A stretch of 15,167 bases of DNA from an uncultured Oscillospiraceae bacterium (GTDB taxonomy: Bacteria; Bacillota; Clostridia; Oscillospirales; Oscillospiraceae). Made by a program: the position numbers and the translations under genes. This document shows, piece after piece, positions 5,794 through 12,659 of this stretch. Under the pieces are notes generated by a model. It was not told where the DNA came from. It did no database searches and saw nothing but the letters and a program-made list of their open reading frames with translations. The stretch lies in the NCBI GenBank assembly GCA_910579725.1, contig CAJTUD010000069.1, forward strand, positions 1 through 15,167. Reading direction: 5' to 3'. Each line of letters starts with the position of its first letter. Positions within the stretch are counted from its first letter, which is position 1.

Positions 5794-6639
5794 ATGCCTG
5801 AACGTATTGCTCCCGGCCCCGTTTCCGGAATGCGGGAAAACTGCGAGGCCGTTTGTATCCATACCAAGAAGATCTTTGACAGCTGCCGGGATAAGGACTG
5901 CATCGAAGATCTTCGCTTCTACCCCACCATGGCCGGTCAGGATATCCTCAGCCGGGCTCAGACCGTGAAGGGCGGCAAAGCGGAGCTGCTCTATACGTAC
6001 ATTGACGTGGAGCCCGTGGTCTTCAACCGCGGCTTCTACACGGTGGATATGCGCTTTTTCTACCGTGTGACGCTTAACGCCTACTGCTCCTGCCCCCGTC
6101 CGGTGGAGGTGGAGGGCCTTTGCGTCTTTGACAAGCGTGTGATCCTGTTCGGCAGCGAGGGGAACGCCAAGATTTTCTCCTCCGAGCTGCGCGTGGACGC
6201 TCTGGACCGCCAGCTGCTGGAGCGGAGCAATCTCCCCACGGCCGTCGTGGAGACCGTGGACCCCATCGTGCTGGACGCCAAGCTGGTGGAGTGCTGCGAA
6301 AACCGCTGCTGCGACTGCGACATCTGCGAGATTCCCGCCTGCGTGTGTCAGTGCTTCGGCTGCGAGCTGACCATGGGCGACGAGTACCGCCGCGCTTTTG
6401 TCACTCTGGGTCAGTTCTCCATCATCCGTCTGGAGCGGGATACCCAGCTGCTGATTCCGGTATTTGACTACTGCATGCCAGACAAGGACTGCTCCTGCGG
6501 CGGCGGCTGCGCCAGCGAGGATCCCTGCGAGCTGTTCCAGAACATCAGCTTCCCCGTGGAGGAATTCTTCCCCCCCAACAGCCTGACCAACTCCTGTGAC
6601 TACGAGGGCGCCAAGCACTGCTGCGGCTGCTGCCGCTGA
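5794..6639 (+). CDS. cysteine-rich conserved clostridial protein of unknown function
   Basis: A 281-residue protein with about 27 cysteines, clustered in the second half: CCENRCCDCDICEIPACVC (residues ~202-220), CSCGGGC (~247-253) and the very C-terminus CCGCC. The rest is well structured: KKIFDSCRDKDCIEDLRFYP near the N-terminus, and a beta-rich core with FNRGFYTVDMRFFYRVTL and VILFGSEGNAKIFSS. I recall similar clostridial proteins listed only as hypothetical. No signal peptide or membrane helix is seen. Metal binding, or disulfide cross-linking in a spore coat or similar layer, are the two obvious guesses; neither is shown by the sequence. GGAGG precedes the ATG. It is a monocistronic unit with its own terminator and sits divergent to the DUF4364-type gene. 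Confidence 0.85.
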   Translation: MPERIAPGPVSGMRENCEAVCIHTKKIFDSCRDKDCIEDLRFYPTMAGQDILSRAQTVKGGKAELLYTYIDVEPVVFNRGFYTVDMRFFYRVTLNAYCSCPRPVEVEGLCVFDKRVILFGSEGNAKIFSSELRVDALDRQLLERSNLPTAVVETVDPIVLDAKLVECCENRCCDCDICEIPACVCQCFGCELTMGDEYRRAFVTLGQFSIIRLERDTQLLIPVFDYCMPDKDCSCGGGCASEDPCELFQNISFPVEEFFPPNSLTNSCDYEGAKHCCGCCR

Positions 6640-6674
6640 ACGGCCCCCGGCAGAAACTGACCTGATGCGCTCCA

Positions 6675-6720
6675 GCCCCTGCGGGACTGCTCCCGCAGGG
6701 GCCGGGCTGTAATTTTATAT
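6675..6720 (+). terminator. rho-independent terminator after the cysteine-rich protein gene
   Basis: The arms GCCCCTGCGGG (6675-6685) and CCCGCAGGGGC (6692-6702) give an 11-bp perfect stem with a 6-nt loop, followed by a T-rich tail from 6710. It separates the gene from the GNAT operon promoter immediately downstream. Confidence 0.85.
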
Positions 6721-6724
6721 TTTG

Positions 6725-6753
6725 TGGACTTTTTCCGTATCATGGAGTATACT
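6725..6753 (+). promoter_or_regulatory. promoter of the GNAT-SagB-RluA operon
   Basis: TGGACT (6725-6730, 4/6), 17-bp spacer, TATACT (6748-6753, 5/6). The expected transcript start is near 6760, about 25 nt upstream of the chosen GNAT start, which supports that start over the upstream ATG at 6724. Confidence 0.6.
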
Positions 6754-6783
6754 GGATTTATTCTGTCCGCACAAGGAAAGGGG

Positions 6784-7248
6784 ATGAGCCTTATGGTCCA
6801 GGAGATCGAAGCGCCGGACGCCCGGGCAGCCATCGCCAGAGAAGTGCTGGAGGCCCTGCCGGACTGGTTCGGCATCCCGGAAAGCCGGGAGGAATACATC
6901 CGGGACAGTCGCACCCAGCCTTTCTGGGCGGAGCTGGAGGGCGGCGCAGTCCGGGGGTTTCTGGCTCTGAAGGAAACCAGCCCCTGTACAGCGGAGCTGG
7001 CCGTCATGGGTGTGCTGCCGGCGTACCACCGCCAGGGAATCGGACGGGCTCTGTTCTCCGCGTTCCACCAGTATGCCAGGGAGAAGGGATATGTCTTTCT
7101 CCAGGTCAAGACCGTCCGGGAGGGCTGCTATACCTCTTACGATCAGACCAATGCCTTTTACCGCAGCTTGGGCTTCCGGGAGCTGGAGTGCTTCCCCACG
7201 CTATGGGGCGGACAAAACCCCTGCCAGATTTACATCAGAAACGTTTAA
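6784..7248 (+). CDS. GNAT family N-acetyltransferase
   Basis: A 154-residue acetyl-CoA-dependent acetyltransferase; the substrate cannot be told. The acetyl-CoA-binding motif A is clear: ELAVMGVLPAYHRQGIGRAL (71-90), with the pyrophosphate-binding HRQGIG loop. It is followed by YVFLQVKTV and a C-terminal NAFYRSLGFRELE block, as in RimI-like and small-molecule GNATs. The frame opens at 6724, but the promoter covers that position; ATG 6784, preceded by AAGGAAAGGGG, is the better start, with ATG 6793 as an alternative. It is first of three closely spaced genes (12 nt to the SagB-type gene). Modification of a small molecule or of the product of the next gene is possible but not shown. Confidence 0.88.
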   Translation: MSLMVQEIEAPDARAAIAREVLEALPDWFGIPESREEYIRDSRTQPFWAELEGGAVRGFLALKETSPCTAELAVMGVLPAYHRQGIGRALFSAFHQYAREKGYVFLQVKTVREGCYTSYDQTNAFYRSLGFRELECFPTLWGGQNPCQIYIRNV

Positions 7249-7260
7249 GGAGGAAAAACT

Positions 7261-8013
7261 ATGCGGCATAAAAACACCGTCGCCCTGCGGGAATTTCTGA
7301 AGGGCTATCGCGAAATAGACGAGGCGGACGTACATCCCACCGACCAGCAGGAGCGCCTGCCCATGCCCCCGATGTCTCTCCGCCGGAACGGGGAAACCGT
7401 GGCGCTGCCGGAGCGGGACGTGACGCCCTTCGGCGTCCTGCTGGAAAACCGGTACAGCCGCCGGGCCTACTCGGAAAGTCCTCTGACCCTGGACGAGCTG
7501 TCTTTCCTGCTGTGGGCAGCTCAGGGCGTGAAACAGGTCAAGGAGCACTGCACGCTGCGCACCGCCCCCTCCGGCGGCGCGCGGCACCCCCTGGAGCTAT
7601 ATGTCTTTGTCAACCGGGTGGAGGGCCTGTGTCCGGGGCTGTACCACTATCTGGCGGTGGAGGGCCAGCTGGAGCGGCTGGACTCCCCACAGCAGCAGGC
7701 GGAGCAGCTGACCTGTGCCCTGGTGGGCCAGAGGTTCGCCGGATATGCGCCGGTATGCCTGGTGTGGACGGCGGTGCCCTACCGCAGCGAGTGGCGGTAC
7801 GACGACCACGCCCACAAGGACATCCTTCTGGACGCAGGCCACTCCTGCCAGAACGTGTATCTGGCCTGCGAGGAGCTGAAGCTGGGCTGCTGCGCTCTGG
7901 CGGCCTACGACCAGGAGGCCATGGACGGGCTGCTGGGCCTGTCCTCGGAGCCGACGGACAGCAAGGAGGCGGAATTCACCGTCTACGCCTGCTGCGCCGG
8001 CCGGCCCGAATAA
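7261..8013 (+). CDS. SagB/ThcOx-type nitroreductase-fold dehydrogenase
   Basis: A 250-residue flavin oxidoreductase of the SagB/ThcOx group. FMN-binding elements are NRYSRRAYSESPLTLDELSFL (63-83) and APSGGARHPLELYV (102-115), and the DAGHSCQNVYLACEELKLGC segment (191-210) is the family's conserved helix. The C-terminus ends at a VYACCAGRP block, equivalent to the usual ...VGRP. The family is best known for oxidising azolines in thiazole/oxazole-modified peptides, but many members are solitary with unknown substrates. No YcaO cyclodehydratase, precursor peptide or transporter of such a cluster is in this window, so this is an orphan copy. AAGGAGG lies 8 nt before the ATG, 12 nt after the GNAT stop: clearly co-transcribed. 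Confidence 0.9.
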   Translation: MRHKNTVALREFLKGYREIDEADVHPTDQQERLPMPPMSLRRNGETVALPERDVTPFGVLLENRYSRRAYSESPLTLDELSFLLWAAQGVKQVKEHCTLRTAPSGGARHPLELYVFVNRVEGLCPGLYHYLAVEGQLERLDSPQQQAEQLTCALVGQRFAGYAPVCLVWTAVPYRSEWRYDDHAHKDILLDAGHSCQNVYLACEELKLGCCALAAYDQEAMDGLLGLSSEPTDSKEAEFTVYACCAGRPE

Positions 8014-8029
8014 GCGCCGGGAGGAGCCT

Positions 8030-9004
8030 ATGCGGGAATTCACCATCGGGAAAAACGACGCCGGCCAGCGGCTGGACCGCTTCCTGTCCAAGGCCATGCC
8101 CCTGCTGCCCCCGGCGCTGCTGCAAAAGTACATCCGCATCAGGCGGATAAAGTGCAACGGCGCCCGCTGCCAGCGGGACCAGCGTCTGGCGGAGGGAGAC
8201 GTGCTTTCGCTGTATATCAACGACGAGTTTTTTGAGCCGCCCCGGGAGGACAACCTGTTTCTCACTCTGTTTCAGCCACGGCTGGACGTTCTCTATGAGG
8301 ACGAGCATATCCTTCTGGCCGACAAGCGCCCCGGAATGGTGGTCCACGCCGATGAGACGGAGAAGGTAAACACGCTCATCAACCACATTCAGGCGTACCT
8401 CTATCAGAAGCGGGAGTGGAATCCCAAGAGGGAGAACGCCTTTGCCCCGGCGCTGTGCAACCGCATTGACCGCAATACCGGCGGGATTGTCATTGCCGCC
8501 AAGGACGCCGAATCCCTGCGGATTCTCACCGCCAAAATCCGCGCCCGGGAGATTACCAAAAAGTACCTCTGCGCCGTTCTGGGCCGGATGACCCCGCCTG
8601 AGGGGAAGCTGTCCTGCTTTCTTCTCAAGGACGAGTCCAAAAACCAGGTGCAGGTCTACCGCCGGCCCGTTCCCGGCGGCAAGTCCGCCGAAACACTCTA
8701 CCGGACGCTGCGCAGCCGGGGAGAACTGAGTCTGGTGGAGGCGGAGCTGCTGACGGGGCGCACCCATCAGATCCGCGCCTCCTTCGCCGGCGCGGGCCAT
8801 CCCCTTCTGGGCGACGGCAAGTATGGCCGCGGGGAGGTGAACCGCCGCTATCACGAGACGCGGCAGGCCCTTTACAGCTACTATCTCCGCTTTGATTTCC
8901 CCACAGACGCCGGAATACTCAATTATTTGAAAAGCAGGGAATTTCAGGTGCAAAAGGTCCCTTTTGCCGAAAAATACTTCCCCTCCGGATCGGGAAAGGG
9001 ATGA
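8030..9004 (+). CDS. RluA family RNA pseudouridine synthase
   Basis: A 324-residue pseudouridine synthase that isomerises uridine in rRNA or tRNA. An S4 RNA-binding domain occupies about residues 12-65 (AGQRLDRFLSKAMPLLPPAL...), and the catalytic domain starts around 85 (LDVLYEDEHILLADKRPGMVVH). The catalytic aspartate is D147 in CNRIDRNTGG, the family HRLDRxTSG motif with substitutions at His and Ser. TGRTHQIRASFAGAGHPLLGD (about 244-264) is the usual second signature. The exact target (RluC/RluD-like) cannot be assigned. GGGAGGAG precedes the ATG, 16 nt after the SagB-type stop, making it the last gene of the operon. Linkage to the two upstream enzymes is unlikely to be functional. Confidence 0.93.
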   Translation: MREFTIGKNDAGQRLDRFLSKAMPLLPPALLQKYIRIRRIKCNGARCQRDQRLAEGDVLSLYINDEFFEPPREDNLFLTLFQPRLDVLYEDEHILLADKRPGMVVHADETEKVNTLINHIQAYLYQKREWNPKRENAFAPALCNRIDRNTGGIVIAAKDAESLRILTAKIRAREITKKYLCAVLGRMTPPEGKLSCFLLKDESKNQVQVYRRPVPGGKSAETLYRTLRSRGELSLVEAELLTGRTHQIRASFAGAGHPLLGDGKYGRGEVNRRYHETRQALYSYYLRFDFPTDAGILNYLKSREFQVQKVPFAEKYFPSGSGKG

Positions 9005-9020
9005 CGCGGCCCCTTTTTTT
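8995..9020 (+). terminator. probable terminator after the RluA-type gene
   Basis: AAAGGG (8995-9000) pairs with CCCTTT (9011-9016) across a 10-nt loop that includes the stop codon, and seven T residues run from 9014 to 9020. The stem is short, so strength is uncertain, but it lies just before the next promoter. Confidence 0.55.
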
Positions 9021-9029
9021 CGCGAGTTC

Positions 9030-9059
9030 TTGACACTTCTTCCCTCCGGGGTTTACAAT
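9030..9059 (+). promoter_or_regulatory. promoter of the MATE transporter gene
   Basis: TTGACA (9030-9035, perfect), 18-bp spacer, TACAAT (9054-9059, 5/6), about 50 nt upstream of the ATG at 9110. Confidence 0.75.
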
Positions 9060-9109
9060 AGGACGCGTATGAAATTGTTCTATATTAAACTTTTACGGAG
9101 GAAGTCTCA

Positions 9110-10498
9110 ATGAAAGAACCGGAACAAAAGCAGCAGGAATACCGGAAAACCATGATGCTCACCGAGCCCCTGCCTCGGATCATCACCAAAATGGCGGCGC
9201 CATCCATCATATCTTTTCTCATCACCTCCATCTACAATCTGGCGGACACCTTTTTCGTCAGCTCGCTGGGCACCAACGCCACGGCGGCGGTCAGCGTCAA
9301 CGCCTCGCTGGACCAGATCATCATGATGGCGGGCTCCATGCTGGCGGTGGGCGCGGCCAGCTACATCTCCCGGCTCCTGGGAGCCAGAGAGGAATCCCGG
9401 GCCAGCCGGGTTTTCTCCGTGGCCTTCTTCACCGCCATGGCCTTCGGCGCGCTGGTGATGGCTCTGGGCAGCGCCTTCATGCATCCCATGGTCCGTCTGC
9501 TGGGCGCAACGGACACCTGTGAGCAGTACGCCGTGGAATACGCCTCCTACGTGCTTCTCGCAGCCCCCTTCATGGCGGCCAATTTCGTGATGAACCAGTG
9601 CCTGCGGGCGGAGGGCAGCGCCATGCTGAGCATGATCGGCATGGGCTTTGGCGGGGTGCTCAACTGCTTCCTGGACCCTCTCTTCATTTTTTACCTGGAC
9701 ATGGGCGTAACGGGGGCCTCCATCGCCACGGCCATATCCAAGCTGGTCAGCTTTGCCATACTGGTTTTCCCCTACCTGACCCGCCGCAGCCTTCTGCGGC
9801 TGTCCCCGGGCCTGTTCCGGCCGGACAGCCAGATCATCTGGCAGATTGTCTCCGTCGGCTCCTCCTCCCTCTTCCGCAACGGACTGGCGGTGATCTCGGC
9901 CATCGTGCTCAACCGCATCGCGGGGAACATTTCCGACTCGGTGCTGGCGGGCATCGGCGTATCCACCAAGGTGATGATGTTCCCCTTCGGCATCATTCTG
10001 GGCTTTGGCACCGGCTTCCAGCCGGTGGCGGGCTTCAACTGGGGAGCCAGGCGGTACGACCGGGTGGAGGCGAGCTACCGCTTCGCTGCCCGGACGGCGG
10101 TCATCGGCGCGGCGGCCATGGGGCTGCTGCTGGCTGTTTTCGCCGGACCGCTGATTTCCCTGTTTGCCAAGGCGGACCCGGAAATGCGGCAGATCGGGGC
10201 GCTGGCCATCCGGCTGCAATGTCTGGCCCTTCCGGCCCACAGCTGGGTGGCTGTGGTCAACATGCTCTGCGCCGGTCTGGGCCGCGCCGGCGGCGCGGTG
10301 CTGCTGTCCACTGCCCGGCAGGGAACCTGTTTTCTGCCCATCGTCTTCCCCATGGCCCATTTCATGGGAGCGGTAGGCGTGGCCTCGGTCCAGGCGGTGG
10401 CGGACGTATTGTCCCTTGCGCTGGCGGTGCCCCTGATCCGCAGGGTGAAGGAGCAGATCAAGCAGGCCGCCGCCCGGCAGGAGGCGGAGGGAGGCTGA
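9110..10498 (+). CDS. MATE family efflux transporter
   Basis: A 462-residue polytopic membrane protein of the MATE family (Na+ or H+ antiport of organic cations, drugs or metabolites). The opening is typical: LPRIITKMAAPSIISFLITSIYNLADTFFVSSLGTNATAAVSV, the first helix with the conserved P and N/D residues, and a second half-domain begins near FRPDSQIIWQIVSVGSSSLFRN (about residues 237-258). Length fits the usual 12-helix architecture. The substrate cannot be assigned; no multidrug regulator is beside it. GGAGGAA precedes the ATG, and the gene has its own promoter and a terminator upstream, so it is separate from the RluA operon. Distance to thiN (130 nt) and no obvious promoter there leave co-transcription possible. 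Confidence 0.95.
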   Translation: MKEPEQKQQEYRKTMMLTEPLPRIITKMAAPSIISFLITSIYNLADTFFVSSLGTNATAAVSVNASLDQIIMMAGSMLAVGAASYISRLLGAREESRASRVFSVAFFTAMAFGALVMALGSAFMHPMVRLLGATDTCEQYAVEYASYVLLAAPFMAANFVMNQCLRAEGSAMLSMIGMGFGGVLNCFLDPLFIFYLDMGVTGASIATAISKLVSFAILVFPYLTRRSLLRLSPGLFRPDSQIIWQIVSVGSSSLFRNGLAVISAIVLNRIAGNISDSVLAGIGVSTKVMMFPFGIILGFGTGFQPVAGFNWGARRYDRVEASYRFAARTAVIGAAAMGLLLAVFAGPLISLFAKADPEMRQIGALAIRLQCLALPAHSWVAVVNMLCAGLGRAGGAVLLSTARQGTCFLPIVFPMAHFMGAVGVASVQAVADVLSLALAVPLIRRVKEQIKQAAARQEAEGG

Positions 10499-10561
10499 TC
10501 CTTCCCGCAGCCCGCTCCGGACCGGACGGACAAAAAGCGCCCCGCAGCAGACGAAACCTTC

Positions 10562-10585
10562 AGGCCCGGGCGGTCCCCGGGGCCT
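10562..10585 (+). terminator. GC-rich hairpin between the MATE gene and thiN (weak terminator candidate)
   Basis: AGGCCC (10562-10567) pairs with GGGCCT (10580-10585), and inner GGG/CCC pairs can add to the stem. No T-run follows, so it may be only a structured leader. The 130-nt gap has no clear promoter; thiN may rely on read-through or on a promoter I cannot see. Confidence 0.25.
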
Positions 10586-10628
10586 CAGATCAGAAGCGCC
10601 GCCCCCGGCGGCCGGAAAGGACGCCCCC

Positions 10629-11270
10629 ATGCCCCCACTGTGCATCATCGTCGGAGCCATGGAGCCCGGAAAGCTCCCCTCGCCCGGAAAAGACGATCTT
10701 CTCATCGCCGCCGATGGCGGCCTGACTCACCTGACCCGCCGGGGACTCGCGCCCCATCTGACCATAGGGGACTTCGACTCCCTGGGCCGCGTTCCCCAGG
10801 GGGACGGCGTCCTCCGCCACCCCGTGGAAAAGGACGACACCGATGCCATGCTGGCGGTCAAGGCCGGCCTTGACCGGGGATACAAAACCTTTCTTCTCTA
10901 CGGCTGCCTGGGCGGGCGGCTGGACCACACCTACGCCAATCTCCAGGTCCTGCTCTATCTGGCCCGCCGGGGCGCGGCCGGCTTCCTGCTGGGAGAGGGG
11001 ACCGCCGTCTCCGCCGTCCATTGCGGACGGCTGGATTTCGCCCCCGGTCACGCCGGAACCATCTCCGTCTTCTGCCCCGACGGCGAGGCCCGGGGCGTCT
11101 CCCTCACCGGCCTGTGCTATCCCCTCCGGGACGCGGTCCTTACCAGCGCCTTTCCCCTGGGGGTCAGCAACCGCTTTACCGGACAGGCCGCCTCGGCGGA
11201 GGTGAAGGAGGGAACGCTGCTGGTCATGTGGGACCATCCAGAGGGAATCCTGCCGGAACAAAGCATATGA
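10629..11270 (+). CDS. thiN: thiamine diphosphokinase
   Basis: A 213-residue thiamine pyrophosphokinase, which transfers pyrophosphate from ATP to thiamine to give thiamine diphosphate. Catalytic and Mg-binding motifs are intact: AADGG (27-31), GDFDS (47-51), EKDDTDAM (67-74) and GGRLDHTYAN (95-104). The C-terminal thiamine-binding beta domain (about 125-205) includes LTGLCYPL and GVSNRFTG. Length fits bacterial ThiN. The start has GGAAAGGA upstream. No TPP riboswitch is visible, as expected for thiN, which salvages free thiamine. In many Firmicutes it sits with rsgA/rpe; here it is followed by galM with its own promoter. Confidence 0.95.
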   Translation: MPPLCIIVGAMEPGKLPSPGKDDLLIAADGGLTHLTRRGLAPHLTIGDFDSLGRVPQGDGVLRHPVEKDDTDAMLAVKAGLDRGYKTFLLYGCLGGRLDHTYANLQVLLYLARRGAAGFLLGEGTAVSAVHCGRLDFAPGHAGTISVFCPDGEARGVSLTGLCYPLRDAVLTSAFPLGVSNRFTGQAASAEVKEGTLLVMWDHPEGILPEQSI

Positions 11271-11273
11271 TCC

Positions 11274-11302
11274 TTGTTTTTCCGGAAAAGATATGCTATA
11301 CT
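11274..11302 (+). promoter_or_regulatory. promoter of galM with a palindrome across the -35/spacer
   Basis: TTGTTT (11274-11279, 3/6), 17-bp spacer, extended -10 TGC-TATACT (-10 at 11297-11302). The palindrome TTTTCCGGAAAA (11278-11289) overlaps the -35 end and spacer. The core AGATATGCTATACT is shared with the ydcF promoter. About 38 nt separate the -10 from the galM ATG. Confidence 0.65.
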
Positions 11303-11339
11303 GTCTCCATAGCCGCAAAGAGGTAAGGAGGAGATAACC

Positions 11340-12371
11340 ATGTCAGTACAGCGGGAGCCCTTCGGCTCCACACGGGACGGACGGCCCGTGGACAAATTCA
11401 CCCTGCGGCGGGACGCCATGGAGGCGGAGATCATCACTTACGGCGCGGCCCTGCGGGCCCTTCGGGTTCCGGACGGCGGCGGCGGAGCTGTGGACGTGGC
11501 GCTGGGGTACGACGGCCTGTCCGCCTACGAGGACAACGGCGGATACGTGGGCGCTGTGGTGGGGCGCTATGCCAACCGCATCGCCGCCGCCAGCTGTCTC
11601 ATCGACGGACGGCGGATTGCCCTGGAGCCCAACGAGGGCCCCAAGCAGCTCCACGGCGGCCCCGCCGGCTTTTCCCGTCAGATCTTCCGTCCCCTGGATG
11701 CCGGCGAGGACTTCGTCACCCTCGCCTGTACCGCCCCCGATGGTCAGGGCGGCTTTCCCGGCACTCTGGAGCTGTGGGTAACGTATACCCTCACCGGCCG
11801 GGGCCTCCGCATTCGCTATGAAGCCGTCAGCGACCAGACCACCCACTGCAACATCACCAGTCACGCGTATTTCAACCTCAACGGCTCCGGAGACATTCTG
11901 GGCCACCGGCTCTGGCTGGCCTCCGGCCAGTATACCCCCGTAGGGCCGGACAGCATCCCTCTGGCCATGGCCTGCGCCGCGGCGGGCACCCCCTTTGACT
12001 TCACCGTTGAAAAGCCTCTCGGCCGGGACATCGGGCAGGACGACCCTCAGCTGCGCAATGTGGGCGGCTACGACCACAATTTTGTGCTGGACCCCGCCCA
12101 GGGCCTGCGTCTCGCGGCCCGCCTCACCGGCGAGAAAACCGGGATCGTCATGGAGACCTGGACGGAGAAGCCCGGGGTGCAGCTGTACACCGGCAACTTT
12201 CTTAACGCGCCGGGAGGCAGGAACGGGGAGCACTACCATCCCCGCCGGGGGGTATGTCTGGAAACCCAGTTTTTCCCCGACAGTCCCAACCACCCCGAGT
12301 GGGGCGACATTCTCCTCCGCCCCGGCCAGCGCTACGATTACACCACCGAGTACCGGTTCGGCGCGGCGTAA
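11340..12371 (+). CDS. galM: aldose 1-epimerase (galactose mutarotase)
   Basis: A 343-residue mutarotase that interconverts alpha and beta anomers of aldoses such as galactose and glucose. The key residues align with characterised GalM: GRYANR (75-80), H105 in LHGG, the catalytic acid H175 in TSHAYFNL, D245 in GYDHNF, and the catalytic base E308 in VCLETQFFPDSPNHP. Length and motif order are normal, with no signal peptide, so it is cytosolic. AAGGAGG precedes the ATG. It has its own promoter with a palindrome, suggesting regulated expression, perhaps by carbon source. No Leloir-pathway or sugar transport genes are next to it in the window. Confidence 0.96.
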   Translation: MSVQREPFGSTRDGRPVDKFTLRRDAMEAEIITYGAALRALRVPDGGGGAVDVALGYDGLSAYEDNGGYVGAVVGRYANRIAAASCLIDGRRIALEPNEGPKQLHGGPAGFSRQIFRPLDAGEDFVTLACTAPDGQGGFPGTLELWVTYTLTGRGLRIRYEAVSDQTTHCNITSHAYFNLNGSGDILGHRLWLASGQYTPVGPDSIPLAMACAAAGTPFDFTVEKPLGRDIGQDDPQLRNVGGYDHNFVLDPAQGLRLAARLTGEKTGIVMETWTEKPGVQLYTGNFLNAPGGRNGEHYHPRRGVCLETQFFPDSPNHPEWGDILLRPGQRYDYTTEYRFGAA

Positions 12372-12409
12372 AAAACTGCATTCATAACCCGGTTCTTCGC
12401 AGATTTTTT
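12371..12409 (+). terminator. possible terminator after galM
   Basis: AAAAACTGC (12371-12379) can pair with GCAG plus T-run (12399-12409) with a bulged A and a loop of about 19 nt. The long loop makes this weak, though the T-run is good. Confidence 0.35.
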
Positions 12410-12541
12410 CCGGATCAGGAACTTTTCCCTCCTCCTCTGCGTCTAATCCAAGGAAGCGGGTGGGAAAGGGGGAAAATTTCGTAAGAATTAAGAAATGATG
12501 CAAATACGATACAACTTCGATACGCGCCCTTCACAATACTC

Positions 12542-12550
12542 TGGTATACT
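12542..12550 (+). promoter_or_regulatory. extended -10 promoter of the SLH protein gene
   Basis: TGG-TATACT (12542-12550) is an extended -10 with a 5/6 hexamer; no good -35 is seen at 16-18 bp. The predicted leader is about 100 nt and holds two hairpins (12596-12612 and 12621-12635). Confidence 0.5.
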
Positions 12551-12595
12551 GCGACAGTAAATGAATCTGACCGGCCCCCCGGGCTGGGCAGACTG

Positions 12596-12635
12596 GCGGA
12601 CAGGCTGTCCGCATGGCACACGGGGCCTCGCCCCG
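12596..12635 (+). other. two tandem hairpins in the 5' leader of the SLH protein gene
   Basis: GCGGACA-GGC-TGTCCGC (12596-12612) and CGGGGC-CTC-GCCCCG (12621-12635) are perfect small hairpins 8 nt apart. They lie just upstream of the ribosome site AAGGAAGG (12645-12652). They match no riboswitch I know; a role in mRNA stability of an abundant surface-protein message is a reasonable guess. Confidence 0.5.
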
Positions 12636-12659
12636 GATGTGAGAAAGGAAGGATGAAAC

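Noticed and set aside
5637..5903. N-terminal extension of the DUF4364-type protein to 263 residues
   Set aside because: The extension spans its own promoter (TATAAT at 5665-5670) and has no family resemblance; GGAGGT marks the start at 5636.
5776..6618. Minus-strand frame opposite the cysteine-rich gene
   Set aside because: The plus frame has a strong ribosome site, structured sequence and a terminator after its stop; the minus frame has none.
6724..6783. Upstream ATG start for the GNAT protein
   Set aside because: It lies within the -35/-10 region and has no ribosome site; ATG 6784 has both a ribosome site and the right place after the promoter.
10499..10628. TPP riboswitch before thiN
   Set aside because: No recognisable THI-box conserved segments; only a GC hairpin is seen.
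9107..10705. 532-codon open frame opposite the MATE gene
   Set aside because: His/Gly/Arg-rich shadow of a clear MATE transporter in GC-rich DNA, with no ribosome site or domain.
11343..12503. 386-codon open frame opposite galM
   Set aside because: Shadow of galM, whose catalytic residues are all in place on the plus strand.
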